Source: Alphaproteobacteria bacterium (GTDB lineage: Bacteria; Pseudomonadota; Alphaproteobacteria; Micavibrionales; Micavibrionaceae). From it: 64,000 bases of DNA. The number at the start of each line of letters is the position of its first letter. The first letter of the stretch is position 1. The notes under the pieces were generated by a model. It saw only the letters and a list, made by a program, of their open reading frames with translations. It was not told where the DNA came from and did no database searches. The stretch is from the NCBI GenBank assembly GCA_030750865.1, contig JASMHE010000008.1, positions 62,001-126,000 on the forward strand, written 5' to 3'. Shown here one piece after another: positions 53,973-62,666 of the stretch. Position numbers and translations under genes: made by a program.

Positions 53973-55265
53973 ATGTCAGTAATGCAGCAGGGTACAAGCT
54001 TGCCGCGTATGACACAGGAGGAGCTGAATGAACTTCTCAAGTTGCATGCGATGTATATTACAGGACGTATGGGTGGCCGTCGCCTGATGTTAAAACAGGT
54101 CGATCTTTCGGGCCTGTCATTTTTCGGTCAGGACTTGCGGCAAGCGCACCTTGTTGCGTGCAACATGCAGGAAATGGATTTTTCCGGTGCGAATTTCAGG
54201 GAAGCCTCGCTGTATGCGTGCGATCTCAGGCGCGCTATTTTAAAAGATACATGTTTTATACGGGCTGATTTACGCGGTGCGCGTATTGAAAGTGCCGATT
54301 TGTCCGGCGCGAACCTGGAACAAGCCGATTTACGGCGCGGCGGGTTGTCCACCGATGGTGATTTCGGGCATCCGGGCTATGATGTCACGTTCAAAGGGGC
54401 GAATTTGTCGGGCGCGGAGTTGTCCGGTTCAATGGCTTCGAATGCTGATTTTTCAGACGCAATCATGGCAAAAACGAATTTACGGAATGCAAGTCTGCCC
54501 GGCGCGAAGTTTGAAGGGGCAGATATGACCGATGCCGAAATCATGGGGGCCAAGTTAAACGGCGCGTCCATGAAATCGACGATTCTGACGGGCGTGTCGC
54601 TCAGTGAAATCCGCAATAGCGGCGTTGATGTGTCCGATACGATCAATGATGAAAATGCGGGGAAATCGGTCGAGGATATCAGACATGAATTGGAAGATTT
54701 AATCAAAGAACACCGTGTCTGGGTGTCATCTGTCGGGAAACAGGGGAAACATCTGGATTTAAGCGGGTATGATTTGCGGCCGCTGATTACATTGGCGGAT
54801 CGTAAATTGACGGCTCTGAAAGCCGAAGGCGCACATTGGTGCGGAATGGATTTAACCAATATCGAATTGCAAAGCTGTAAAATGGACGGGGCTGATTTTC
54901 GGCGCTGTTATATGCAGAACTGTGACTTGCGGGCCAGTTCGTTCAAGGACGCGATGTTCATTCATGCCGATATGCGCGGGTGCAATCTTGATCCGCTGTT
55001 TTTCAGGGTCGGGGAAGAACGTAAGGCAAAGATCGTCAGCCTTGACGGTGCAAATATGCGCTATGCGAATTTTTCCGGCGGGTCTTTGCGGCAGGTTTCA
55101 TTCCGTGATGCGGATGTGTCATTTGCCGATTTTACGGACTGCAATCTATCCGGCGCGGATTTTCGCGGCGCGAAAACAGAAAATGCAATTTTCGATGGCG
55201 CAAAAACCGACCACACCAAGTTTGATTCCGGCACGGTGCCTGTCGTTGCTACTGGGTCAGAATAG
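53973..55265 (+). CDS. Two-block pentapeptide-repeat protein
   Basis: A 430-residue cytoplasmic protein built mainly of A(D/N)LxX pentapeptides, which fold as a four-sided beta-helix. Block one spans roughly residues 40-225 (e.g. LSGLSFFGQDLRQAHLVACN, SADLSGANLEQADL, GADMTDAEIMGAKLNGAS). A non-repeat helical linker (~226-275: VEDIRHELEDLIKEHRVWVS) follows, then block two (~280-425: LSGYDLRPL, ADFTDCNLSGADFRGAKTE). The N-terminal 40 residues are helical (MTQEELNELLKLHAMYITG). Some relatives mimic DNA and protect gyrase; many have no known role. Start ATG 53973 has AGAAGGG seven bases upstream. The end overlaps the convergent HIG1 gene by 17 bases. Confidence 0.88.
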   Translation: MSVMQQGTSLPRMTQEELNELLKLHAMYITGRMGGRRLMLKQVDLSGLSFFGQDLRQAHLVACNMQEMDFSGANFREASLYACDLRRAILKDTCFIRADLRGARIESADLSGANLEQADLRRGGLSTDGDFGHPGYDVTFKGANLSGAELSGSMASNADFSDAIMAKTNLRNASLPGAKFEGADMTDAEIMGAKLNGASMKSTILTGVSLSEIRNSGVDVSDTINDENAGKSVEDIRHELEDLIKEHRVWVSSVGKQGKHLDLSGYDLRPLITLADRKLTALKAEGAHWCGMDLTNIELQSCKMDGADFRRCYMQNCDLRASSFKDAMFIHADMRGCNLDPLFFRVGEERKAKIVSLDGANMRYANFSGGSLRQVSFRDADVSFADFTDCNLSGADFRGAKTENAIFDGAKTDHTKFDSGTVPVVATGSE

Positions 55266-55443
55266 CCAGCACAAAGAAGAGCAAAGTCAGCCCTTGCAGA
55301 TATACGCGCCAGCGCATCATTTTATTACTGTTCTGACTGCCTTTTTCCGTATCTTTCGTCATGAAGAAAATACCGGAGGCCATGCTGATAAAAACGGCCA
55401 GCATGCCAAGAAGCGTAAGCGCGAAGAAAAAGTGACTAACCAT
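55249..55443 (-). CDS. HIG1-domain twin-transmembrane protein
   Basis: A 64-residue inner-membrane hairpin: helix one HFFFALTLLGMLAVFISMAS, a polar loop (GIFFMTKDTEKGSQNSNK), and helix two after the conserved basic MMRWRVYLQG, LTLLFFVLAILTQ. The spacing and NK(L/M)MRxRVxxQ motif match bacterial relatives of the hypoxia-induced HIG1 family, whose eukaryotic members bind respiratory complexes. In this genome it follows ubiG (ubiquinone synthesis) by 26 bases, so a respiratory role is plausible. It overlaps the end of the pentapeptide gene by 17 bases. Confidence 0.75.
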   Translation of the reverse strand: MVSHFFFALTLLGMLAVFISMASGIFFMTKDTEKGSQNSNKMMRWRVYLQGLTLLFFVLAILTQ

Positions 55444-55469
55444 ATGCGTTGTCCTTGTTTGGTTGAAGC

Positions 55470-56213
55470 TTAGGAGGTTTGTGCTGCGTTGTGCGCAACG
55501 ATGAAATAATTCACATCCAGATCGGTTGCCGACATTTTGAAGGCATCTTTCAACGGGTTATAGATCAGCCCGTCCAGTGCCACAGGCGTACCGCCCGCCT
55601 GACGGATCGCGGCGGATAAAGCCGATGGTTTGATGAATTTGTGCCAATCATGTGTCCCGCGCGGAACCCAGCCAAGAATATATTCAGCCGCAACAATACC
55701 AAGTGCATAGGACTTGGCTGTTTTGTTGAGCGTTGAGAAGATCACAAGCCCGTTTTTCTTGCATAGGCGAAAACAATGTTCGACAAACAGGGCGGGGTTA
55801 TCGACATGTTCGAGGATTTCAAGCGCCAGAACGACATCATATTTCTTTTTCTTCTGCGCCAGCTCATCCGTGGATGTGTTCAGATAGGTGATTGATAAAT
55901 TTTGTTTTTCGGCGTGCTCTTTTGCAACGGCAATGGCGTTTGCATCGGCATCAAGACCTGTCGTGTTCGCGCCAAGACGTGCCATAGGTTCGGAGAGCAG
56001 GCCGCCACCGCAGCCGACATCCAGAATATTCAGTTTTTGGAAAGGGCGCAGGCCGCTCTGATCCAGACCAAAGTGATCGCAAACCTGATCGCGTATATAT
56101 TTTACCCGCACAGGATTAAGTTTATGTAGCGGCTTGAACGGGCCGTTTTCATCCCACCAGTGTGCAGCGTCTTTGCTGAAATTCTCAATTTCTTCTTTAT
56201 TGACAGTTTGCAT
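55470..56213 (-). CDS. ubiG: Ubiquinone biosynthesis O-methyltransferase UbiG
   Basis: Performs both O-methylations of ubiquinone synthesis. The 247-residue protein begins EEIENFSKDAAHWWDENGPF and HKLNPVRVKYIRDQV, a signature of UbiG/Coq3. The SAM site is ILDVGCGGGLLSEPMARLG, followed by VVLALEILEHVDNPALFVEH and FSTLNKTAKSYALGIV AAEYILGW; the end GLIYNPLKDAFKMS is also typical. Divergent from lysC across 110 bases, a pairing found in many alphaproteobacteria. The HIG1 gene follows. Confidence 0.95.
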   Translation of the reverse strand: MQTVNKEEIENFSKDAAHWWDENGPFKPLHKLNPVRVKYIRDQVCDHFGLDQSGLRPFQKLNILDVGCGGGLLSEPMARLGANTTGLDADANAIAVAKEHAEKQNLSITYLNTSTDELAQKKKKYDVVLALEILEHVDNPALFVEHCFRLCKKNGLVIFSTLNKTAKSYALGIVAAEYILGWVPRGTHDWHKFIKPSALSAAIRQAGGTPVALDGLIYNPLKDAFKMSATDLDVNYFIVAHNAAQTS

Positions 56214-56328
56214 AGATTTTTCTGGCCTTTTTTTTTATATATCATTATGTAAGTCTTTATCCGTTGTGCGGCAAGTTCTTTTCGTCAGACGTTGGATGGG
56301 ACGCCCGTAAAATAGAGAATGTGTGAAT

Positions 56329-57558
56329 ATGAAGATAGTTGTAAAATTTGGCGGAACATCAGTTGCAGATATCGCCTGCATCGAAAATGCAGCTGATAAG
56401 GTTGCCGCAGAAGTTCAGCGCGGAAATCAGGTTGCCGTGGTTGTGTCGGCGATGTCCGGCGTTACAAATCAGCTTGTTTCTTTCTGCGGTGATATTGCGC
56501 CGGATTTTGATGCGCAGGAATATGATGCGGTCGTATCCAGTGGCGAGAATGTCACCTCCGGTCTGATGGCTCTGGCATTACAGAAAAGAGGCATCTCGGC
56601 ACGTTCCTGGCAGGGGTGGCAAGTGCCGATCATTTGTGATGATGTGCATGGCAAAGCCCGTATCGCCGATATTCAGCCGGAAAAGATGAACGCAGCCCTT
56701 GATGGCGGACAGGTCGCCGTGCTTGCCGGATTTCAGGGGGTGACGTCGGATGGCCGTATTGCAACATTGGGGCGCGGCGGGTCTGATACAACAGCCGTGG
56801 CGCTGGCCGCCGCACTGGAAGCAGATCGTTGTGATATTTATACGGATGTAAACGGCGTCTATACCACAGACCCGCGAATTGTGCGCAAAGCGCAAAAGCT
56901 GGACCGGATTTCCTATGAAGAAATGCTGGAAATGGCTTCGCTCGGCGCAAAAGTTCTACAGACCAGATCAGTCGAAATGGCGATGAAACGTAATGTTCCG
57001 CTTCAGGTACTATCAACGTTTGAAGACGGAATCGGCAGTGATCTGCCCGGCACATTAGTGACAAGAGAGGAAGATATCGTGGAAAAGCAAATTGTAAACG
57101 GTGTGACATACCAAAAGGGCGAAGCAAAAGTAACGCTGTTGAACGTGCCTGATATTCCGGGCATGTCTGCGAAGATATTCGGGCCGCTGACCGATGCCAG
57201 CATCAATGTGGATATGATTGTCCAGAATATCTCGCAAAATGGTGAGTCGACCGATATGACATTTACCGTTCCGCGTGCCGATCTTGATTCGGCTTTGGAT
57301 GCGTTGCAAGCGTGTCCTGAATTGAAGGATACAGAAATACACACAGATAAAAATGTGGTTAAAGTATCGGTAATCGGGATCGGGATGCGTAGCCATGCCG
57401 GTGTTGCGCAAACAATGTTCCAGGCCCTGGCTGACAAGGGAATTAACATTCAGGTGATTTCGACATCAGAGATTAAAATCAGCGTTTTGGTGTCTGCGGA
57501 TTACACAGAATTGGCGGTTCGTGCATTACATAGTGCATATGGACTGGAATCTGAATAA
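56329..57558 (+). CDS. lysC: Aspartate kinase
   Basis: First enzyme of the aspartate family pathway (lysine, threonine, methionine, diaminopimelate). The kinase domain opens VVKFGGTSVADI and has VVVSAMSGVTNQLV, SSGENVTSGLMALAL, and TLGRGGSDTTAVALAAAL. Two ACT domains in the last ~150 residues (VTLLNVPDIPGMSAKIFGPL; VSVIGIGMRSHAGVAQTMF) indicate feedback control, probably by lysine and/or threonine. 409 residues from ATG 56329; a GTG two codons earlier is the other option. It is divergent from ubiG and 21 bases ahead of the RodZ-like gene. Confidence 0.95.
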   Translation: MKIVVKFGGTSVADIACIENAADKVAAEVQRGNQVAVVVSAMSGVTNQLVSFCGDIAPDFDAQEYDAVVSSGENVTSGLMALALQKRGISARSWQGWQVPIICDDVHGKARIADIQPEKMNAALDGGQVAVLAGFQGVTSDGRIATLGRGGSDTTAVALAAALEADRCDIYTDVNGVYTTDPRIVRKAQKLDRISYEEMLEMASLGAKVLQTRSVEMAMKRNVPLQVLSTFEDGIGSDLPGTLVTREEDIVEKQIVNGVTYQKGEAKVTLLNVPDIPGMSAKIFGPLTDASINVDMIVQNISQNGESTDMTFTVPRADLDSALDALQACPELKDTEIHTDKNVVKVSVIGIGMRSHAGVAQTMFQALADKGINIQVISTSEIKISVLVSADYTELAVRALHSAYGLESE

Positions 57559-57579
57559 GAATTGTCGTAATGTTGCGAC

Positions 57580-58593
57580 ATGGGGACAATAGAATCACAA
57601 CATAATCATGGGGATGGTTACGAATGGGCGCATCGGTTTGATCAGCCCGTTGGTACGGTATTGTCCAAAGCGCGCGAATATTACGGCCTGTCGATCACGG
57701 ATGTTGAACATGCCTTACATATTCGCGGCTCTTACCTTGAAGCTCTTGAAAGCGGAGATATGACGGCATTGCCCGGACGTGTTTATGCGGTTGGTTTTAT
57801 CCGGGCTTATTCAGATTTTCTACAGCTCGATAGCGACAAAATTCTCTATCTTTTCAAACAACAATATCTGGGGAATGCCGGACAGAAGCCCGTGTTGCAT
57901 TTCCCGATTGCCGCATCGGAAAGCAAAGCGCCGACGATGCCTGTGATTGCAGGATCGATTGTTGCGTTGGTTTTGATTTTGGGCGGGTTGCTGGCTGTTG
58001 CGCCATCGAAACATAGTTATGAAGTTCCTGCGGCAGAGCAGGTGATGGCAGCCAGTGATATCAAACAGAATGCCGGTGATGTCATGGAGATGGCAGAGAC
58101 AGCAGGCATTGTCGAAACAATTGAACCGGCTGCGGGCGATGCAACGGCCCCTGCAATGGATCGGCAGGCCGTGTCTTTGGTTTTTCATGAAAAAAGCTGG
58201 GTCGAAATTACGAATCAAAAAGGTGATGTCGTCTTGTCAAAGGTCTTTCAGCCCGATGAACAATATGACGTTGATCCGCATATTGAGAATCAGGTTCTGA
58301 ATACAGGTAATCTGGGCGGTTTTACCGTCATGATCGGGGGAACTGATCTGCCCGTGCTGGGGAAATCGGGCGATATTGGCCGGAATATTACGTTGGATGT
58401 TGCATCATTGCGTGAACGCACAATGCAGGATGCTGCAACGGAGCAAACAGATGTTGCTGATATGACGACGGCGGCCACACAGGCGGCGCAAGATCGTGCA
58501 GAACCTGCCGCATCGGTGCCCGCGCCGACAGAAAAGACAGAAAATAAGCCTGATAAACGTGAAAATCTTGTAAAATCATTTCTAAATGACTAA
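57580..58593 (+). CDS. RodZ-like helix-turn-helix membrane protein
   Basis: A 337-residue inner-membrane protein: an N-terminal Xre-type HTH_25 domain (residues ~24-85; [47 protein letters not shown]), one membrane helix (~119-141, [20 protein letters not shown]), then a periplasmic DUF4115 domain (~185-270; [17 protein letters not shown]). A Thr/Ala-rich tail follows. RodZ links MreB to the rod-shape machinery; alphaproteobacterial relatives upstream of ispG are usually annotated this way. It precedes ispG by 44 bases, a widely conserved neighbour pair. Confidence 0.85.
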   Translation: MGTIESQHNHGDGYEWAHRFDQPVGTVLSKAREYYGLSITDVEHALHIRGSYLEALESGDMTALPGRVYAVGFIRAYSDFLQLDSDKILYLFKQQYLGNAGQKPVLHFPIAASESKAPTMPVIAGSIVALVLILGGLLAVAPSKHSYEVPAAEQVMAASDIKQNAGDVMEMAETAGIVETIEPAAGDATAPAMDRQAVSLVFHEKSWVEITNQKGDVVLSKVFQPDEQYDVDPHIENQVLNTGNLGGFTVMIGGTDLPVLGKSGDIGRNITLDVASLRERTMQDAATEQTDVADMTTAATQAAQDRAEPAASVPAPTEKTENKPDKRENLVKSFLND

Positions 58594-58637
58594 ATAGTAG
58601 TCATACAGATTTGCATACAGGAATAATGAAGGCCGAT

Positions 58638-59786
58638 ATGTCACAGCAAAACCACACAACCGTTAGACCCTGGCGTCAGATTGAAAGACGTAAATCACGC
58701 AAGATTTATGTCGGTGATGTGGCTGTGGGCGGTGATGCACCGATTTCCGTGCAGTCCATGACAAATACGCTGACCAAAGATGCTGATGCAACGATTGCGC
58801 AGATCAAAGAGCTGGAAGCTGTTGGCGCAGATATTGTGCGCGTATCGTGTCCGGACGAAGAATCCAGTGCGGCGCTGAAACAAATCGTGCCGGCTGTGAA
58901 CGTACCGCTCGTGGCGGACATCCATTTTCACTATAAGCGTGGTATCGAAGCGGCAGAAAACGGCGCAGCATGTTTGCGTATCAATCCGGGAAATATCGGG
59001 TCTGATGATCGCGTGCGCGATGTGATTAAAGCCGCAAAAGATAATAATTGTTCAATGCGCATTGGCGTGAATGCTGGATCGCTGGAGCGTGATTTACTTG
59101 AAAAATACGGTGAACCATGCCCTGAAGCGATGGTTGAATCCGCACAGCGCCATATTCGAATTCTGGAAGATAATGATTTCTTCAACTTCAAAATCAGTTG
59201 CAAGGCATCCGATGTGTTTTTGGCTGTGGCGGCGTATATGCAGCTGGCCGATGTGTGTGATTACCCGTTGCATTTGGGGATCACAGAAGCAGGTGGCCTG
59301 AAAACGGGTACGGTCAAATCATCAATCGGCATGGGCAACATGCTCTGGGCGGGTATTGGTGATACAATCCGCGTGTCGTTATCTGCCGATCCGGTGGAAG
59401 AAATTAAGGCTGGCTTCGAGATTTTGAAATCGCTCGGCTTGCGTCATCGCGGTGTGAACGTGATTTCGTGTCCGTCTTGCGCGCGTCAGCAGTTTGATGT
59501 AATTGCAACCGTACAGGAACTGGAAGGTCGGCTTGAACATATTACAACACCAATGACCGTATCGATCATTGGGTGTGTGGTGAACGGCCCTGGCGAAGCG
59601 CTGATGACGGATATCGGTCTGACAGGCGGCGGGCGCGGGACACACCAGATGTATATTGGCGGCCAGACGGCCCATCGTCTGAAAGAAGGCGATGAAACGA
59701 TTGTCGATCATGTCGTGAAGATGGTCGAAGAAAAAGCCGCTGAAATTGAAGCCGCAGAAAAAGAAAAGTTGGAGGCGGCAGAATAG
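58638..59786 (+). CDS. ispG: 4-hydroxy-3-methylbut-2-enyl-diphosphate synthase
   Basis: [4Fe-4S] enzyme of the MEP isoprenoid pathway. The 382-residue protein has the TIM-barrel part ([71 protein letters not shown]) and the C-terminal cluster domain with SCPSCAR and [12 protein letters not shown] holding the three Cys ligands and Glu. ATG 58638 is preferred because AAGG precedes it; an ATG nine codons upstream lacks a site. The gene ends three bases before prfA. It is more often followed by hisS, which here is 32 kb away. Confidence 0.96.
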   Translation: MSQQNHTTVRPWRQIERRKSRKIYVGDVAVGGDAPISVQSMTNTLTKDADATIAQIKELEAVGADIVRVSCPDEESSAALKQIVPAVNVPLVADIHFHYKRGIEAAENGAACLRINPGNIGSDDRVRDVIKAAKDNNCSMRIGVNAGSLERDLLEKYGEPCPEAMVESAQRHIRILEDNDFFNFKISCKASDVFLAVAAYMQLADVCDYPLHLGITEAGGLKTGTVKSSIGMGNMLWAGIGDTIRVSLSADPVEEIKAGFEILKSLGLRHRGVNVISCPSCARQQFDVIATVQELEGRLEHITTPMTVSIIGCVVNGPGEALMTDIGLTGGGRGTHQMYIGGQTAHRLKEGDETIVDHVVKMVEEKAAEIEAAEKEKLEAAE

Positions 59787-59789
59787 ACC

Positions 59790-60854
59790 ATGAGTCTGAT
59801 TGAAAAGTTAGGGCCGATCAAAGGCCGTCACGAAGAATTATCCGCATTAATGTCGTCCGGTGATTTATCCGGTGATGAATTTGTCAAATGTTCGACCGAA
59901 TATGCCGAGCTTGATCCGGTTGTCGAAGCGATTAACCGTTATGAGGCTGCATTACAGGAACAGGACGATTTGCAGGAATTGCTGGATGATCCTGAAATGA
60001 AAGCGATTGCCGAAGAAGATATGTATCGCCTGAAGCAGGAAATTCCTGCGCTGGAGCAGAAAATCCGTCTGGCGCTTATTCCGGCCGATTCTGCCGACAA
60101 GAAAAATGCCATTCTGGAAATCCGTGCCGGTACGGGCGGGGATGAAGCGGCGCTTTTTGCGGCGGATTTATTCGGCATGTACCGTGGCTATGCGGCGGCA
60201 CGCGGCTGGAAGATCGAAATTGTCGAAGCATCGGAAAGTGATATTGGCGGCTATAAAGAGATTATCGCAGAAATTCGCGGCGCAAGCGTGTTCGAACGCA
60301 TGAAATATGAGTCCGGCGTGCATCGTGTACAGCGCGTGCCGAAAACAGAATCCGGCGGGCGCGTGCATACGTCTGCGGCAACGGTTGCCGTGCTACCCGA
60401 GGCCGAAGAGGTCGATTTGCAGATCGATGAAAAAGATTTGCGCATTGATACATACCGTTCACAAGGCGCAGGTGGTCAGCACGTGAATACGACCGACAGT
60501 GCGGTGCGCATTACGCACATCCCGACAGGTATTTTTGCGGCGATTCAGGAAGAAAAATCGCAGCATAAAAACAAAGAAAAGGCGATGAACCTTTTGCGGA
60601 CCAAGCTTTATGATCTTGAACGCCAACGTCTTTTTGATGAACGGGCGGCAGATCGTAAATCGCAGGTTGGATCAGGTGATCGTTCCGAACGTATTCGTAC
60701 GTATAACTTCCCGCAAGGACGGGTCACAGACCACCGCGTGAACCTGACATTGTATAAAATCGAGGAAGTGTTGAGCGGTGAATCGCTTGATGAAGTCGTG
60801 GATGAACTGATTGCACAAGATCAGGCCGAAAAGCTTGCTGAACTTGATGCGTAA
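59790..60854 (+). CDS. prfA: Peptide chain release factor 1
   Basis: Recognises UAA and UAG and triggers peptide release. The catalytic GGQ is in [10 protein letters not shown] (residue ~228), the codon-recognition region contains [20 protein letters not shown], and downstream are [19 protein letters not shown] and [17 protein letters not shown]. The 354-residue length is normal. It starts three bases after ispG and precedes prmC, the methyltransferase that modifies its GGQ glutamine. The prfA-prmC pair is nearly universal in proteobacteria. Confidence 0.97.
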   Translation: MSLIEKLGPIKGRHEELSALMSSGDLSGDEFVKCSTEYAELDPVVEAINRYEAALQEQDDLQELLDDPEMKAIAEEDMYRLKQEIPALEQKIRLALIPADSADKKNAILEIRAGTGGDEAALFAADLFGMYRGYAAARGWKIEIVEASESDIGGYKEIIAEIRGASVFERMKYESGVHRVQRVPKTESGGRVHTSAATVAVLPEAEEVDLQIDEKDLRIDTYRSQGAGGQHVNTTDSAVRITHIPTGIFAAIQEEKSQHKNKEKAMNLLRTKLYDLERQRLFDERAADRKSQVGSGDRSERIRTYNFPQGRVTDHRVNLTLYKIEEVLSGESLDEVVDELIAQDQAEKLAELDA

Positions 60855-60961
60855 TATATTTCAAAGCCGTCAATATTGTGTGATAAAAAACGCTGTACGT
60901 GTGTGTAGCGCATATCTCCTGTGTCGGCCGTTTGCAGTATTTTCGGAGTGATGTGCGTAAA

Positions 60962-61834
60962 ATGGAACTAAAACAAACCTACTTGCATGTGAAAAAGACA
61001 TTGGCATCAGCCGCGATCGACAGTGCCGATCTGGAGGCGCGTATGATCCTGACGCATGTCACGGGTGTAAGTGTCGCTGATCTTATTCTTAACCCTGACC
61101 GTGCCGTACAGGATGATCATATGCAGACCATCAACGGAATCGTTGCGCGCCGTGTGCAGCACGAGCCGTTGAGCAAGATTTTGGGTGAAAAGGAGTTTTG
61201 GGGGCTTCCGTTTACTGTATCGGCCGATGTTCTTGACCCGCGTCCGGATACGGAAACCATTATTGAGGCAGCAATAAGGCGCTTTCGAGATAATCCCCCG
61301 CAACGTATTCTGGATTTGGGGACGGGAAGCGGCTGTCTGATTATATCGTTATTGCATGAATTTCCGGATGCGCATGGCGTGGCTGTTGATATCTCTGTGG
61401 ATGCATTGGGGATTGCGAAGACAAATGCCGATAAAAACGGTGTGTCGGATCGCTGTACGTTCCATGAAAGTGACTGGATTGAGTCCCTTTCCGCAGGCGA
61501 TGCAGATTCGGACACAGAAAAATATGACCTTATTGTGTCGAATCCGCCTTATATTCCGAATCAAGATATAGAGAATCTATCTGCCGAGGTGCAGAATCAT
61601 GATCCGATTCTGGCTTTGGACGGAGGAAATGACGGTCTGAATGCCTACAAAAAAATTATTCCCGCATTAAATTCACAGATGCATGCCGATGGAATTGCCC
61701 TGCTGGAAGTCGGGATTTCTCAAGCGGAAGATGTGGTGCGAATCGTGAAGGATACTGGTCTTTCGGTCCGTGGCGTTCACGCGGATTTGGGCGGTATCCC
61801 TAGAGTTGTGGAAATCTCTTTTGGGGAAAAATAA
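60962..61834 (+). CDS. prmC: Release factor glutamine methyltransferase
   Basis: Methylates the Gln of GGQ in release factors. A short N-terminal helical domain precedes the Rossmann SAM domain: RILDLGTGSGCLIISLLHE, VAVDISVDALGIAKTNA, the substrate-binding SNPPYIPN, and LEVGISQAEDVV near the end. The motif NPPY binds the target glutamine. ATG 60962 gives 290 residues; a GTG at 60953 with GGAG five bases before it is an equally good start. It is cotranscribed with prfA and followed by a terminator. Confidence 0.94.
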   Translation: MELKQTYLHVKKTLASAAIDSADLEARMILTHVTGVSVADLILNPDRAVQDDHMQTINGIVARRVQHEPLSKILGEKEFWGLPFTVSADVLDPRPDTETIIEAAIRRFRDNPPQRILDLGTGSGCLIISLLHEFPDAHGVAVDISVDALGIAKTNADKNGVSDRCTFHESDWIESLSAGDADSDTEKYDLIVSNPPYIPNQDIENLSAEVQNHDPILALDGGNDGLNAYKKIIPALNSQMHADGIALLEVGISQAEDVVRIVKDTGLSVRGVHADLGGIPRVVEISFGEK

Positions 61835-61895
61835 AAAAAATATGATTCCCTTTCTTGATCGTTTTGGAACTATCGAGCTACATTTCAATCATTCA

Positions 61896-61918
61896 ACGAC
61901 ACGGTCGTAGGTTTTTTT
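61896..61918 (+). terminator. Terminator of the ispG-prfA-prmC operon
   Basis: ACGAC (61896-61900) pairs with GTCGT (61904-61908) around a three-base loop, followed by AG and seven Ts. The stem is short but the T-run is strong. It is 61 bases past the prmC stop. Confidence 0.65.
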
Positions 61919-61960
61919 ATGTAGCGGAAAACATTGGATAACTTGTTTTCCGAAATACAT
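61919..61960 (+). repeat. Long inverted repeat between prmC and the DUF4167 gene
   Basis: CGGAAAACA (61925-61933) is the exact reverse complement of TGTTTTCCG (61944-61952), spacer ten bases. Outside it ATGTA (61919-61923) pairs with TACAT (61956-61960) across a small internal loop. No T-run follows, so it is not an ordinary terminator. It lies about 80 bases before the DUF4167 start and could be a leader hairpin or an operator. Confidence 0.7.
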
Positions 61961-62039
61961 CCCGCTGGCCAAGTGTACGTGAATCATATACTATTTTGTA
62001 CGTGCGTCATCACGTTTTGAAAAAACAGGTGAATTAAAA

Positions 62040-62489
62040 ATGAGACATGGGTCTACAAGCAGACGGTCTAGAAACCGTAATAAAAAGAGCAATAATAAAT
62101 CTCGCGTTTACGACAGTAATGGTCCGGATGTACGTATCCGTGGCACAGCGCATCAGATTTTTGACAAGTACGTAGCACTTGCCAAAGATGCGTCCGGTGC
62201 GGGTGATTATGTTCTTGCTGAGAGCTATCTGCAATACGCAGAACACTATCAGCGTATCATCACAGACTGGCATCAGATCGTACAGGATGCCGAGCGCGGT
62301 ATCGATATTGATGCCGAAGATTACAACGTCTATGGCGATAGTAAGCCAAGAAGACAGCAGCAATCTTCACAAAACCGTAGAGATGACAATGCAGGAAACA
62401 AGAAAGAGAGCAATAACAGCGATCTCGGCCTGCCTGGAAGCATCACAGGCGAAAAGGAAAAGCAGCAGGGACAGCTTGAAGACGCGTAA
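62040..62489 (+). CDS. DUF4167 family protein
   Basis: A 149-residue protein found in most alphaproteobacteria. The N-terminus is strongly basic (GSTSRRSRNRNKKSNNKSR), followed by the conserved core VRGTAHQIF-like IRGTAHQIFDKYVALAKDAS, AGDYVLAESYLQYAEHYQRI, which looks like one or two TPR-type helices. The rest is a disordered Gln/Asn/Arg-rich tail. Function unknown; the basic arm suggests RNA or DNA binding. It lies between prmC and clpB, a conserved spot in this class. A good terminator follows. Confidence 0.85.
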   Translation: MRHGSTSRRSRNRNKKSNNKSRVYDSNGPDVRIRGTAHQIFDKYVALAKDASGAGDYVLAESYLQYAEHYQRIITDWHQIVQDAERGIDIDAEDYNVYGDSKPRRQQQSSQNRRDDNAGNKKESNNSDLGLPGSITGEKEKQQGQLEDA

Positions 62490-62545
62490 GCGTTGTGTAC
62501 GTCTTTATAGTTTCTAATCCTGCACTTCAAAAATTGACGATTATC

Positions 62546-62570
62546 AAGGCGGCATTTTGCCGCCTTTTTT
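62546..62570 (+). terminator. Terminator of the DUF4167 gene
   Basis: AAGGCGGCA (62546-62554) pairs perfectly with TGCCGCCTT (62558-62566) around TTT, followed by TTTT. A strong, textbook Rho-independent terminator. Confidence 0.93.
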
Positions 62571-62604
62571 ATGCTTACACGGTGGGGATATTGCCTTAGG
62601 CGAT

Positions 62605-62634
62605 CTGGCACACTATTTTAATTAAGTGTATAAT
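62605..62634 (+). promoter_or_regulatory. Candidate clpB promoter
   Basis: TATAAT (62629-62634) lies 33 bases before the clpB ATG, with CTGGCA (62605-62610) 18 bases upstream as a weak -35. It looks more like a vegetative than a heat-shock promoter; I saw no clear alphaproteobacterial RpoH motif (CTTG with a CCTATAT-type -10). Confidence 0.4.
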
Positions 62635-62666
62635 GAAAAAATAATCGATACAGATTGAGGTATGTC

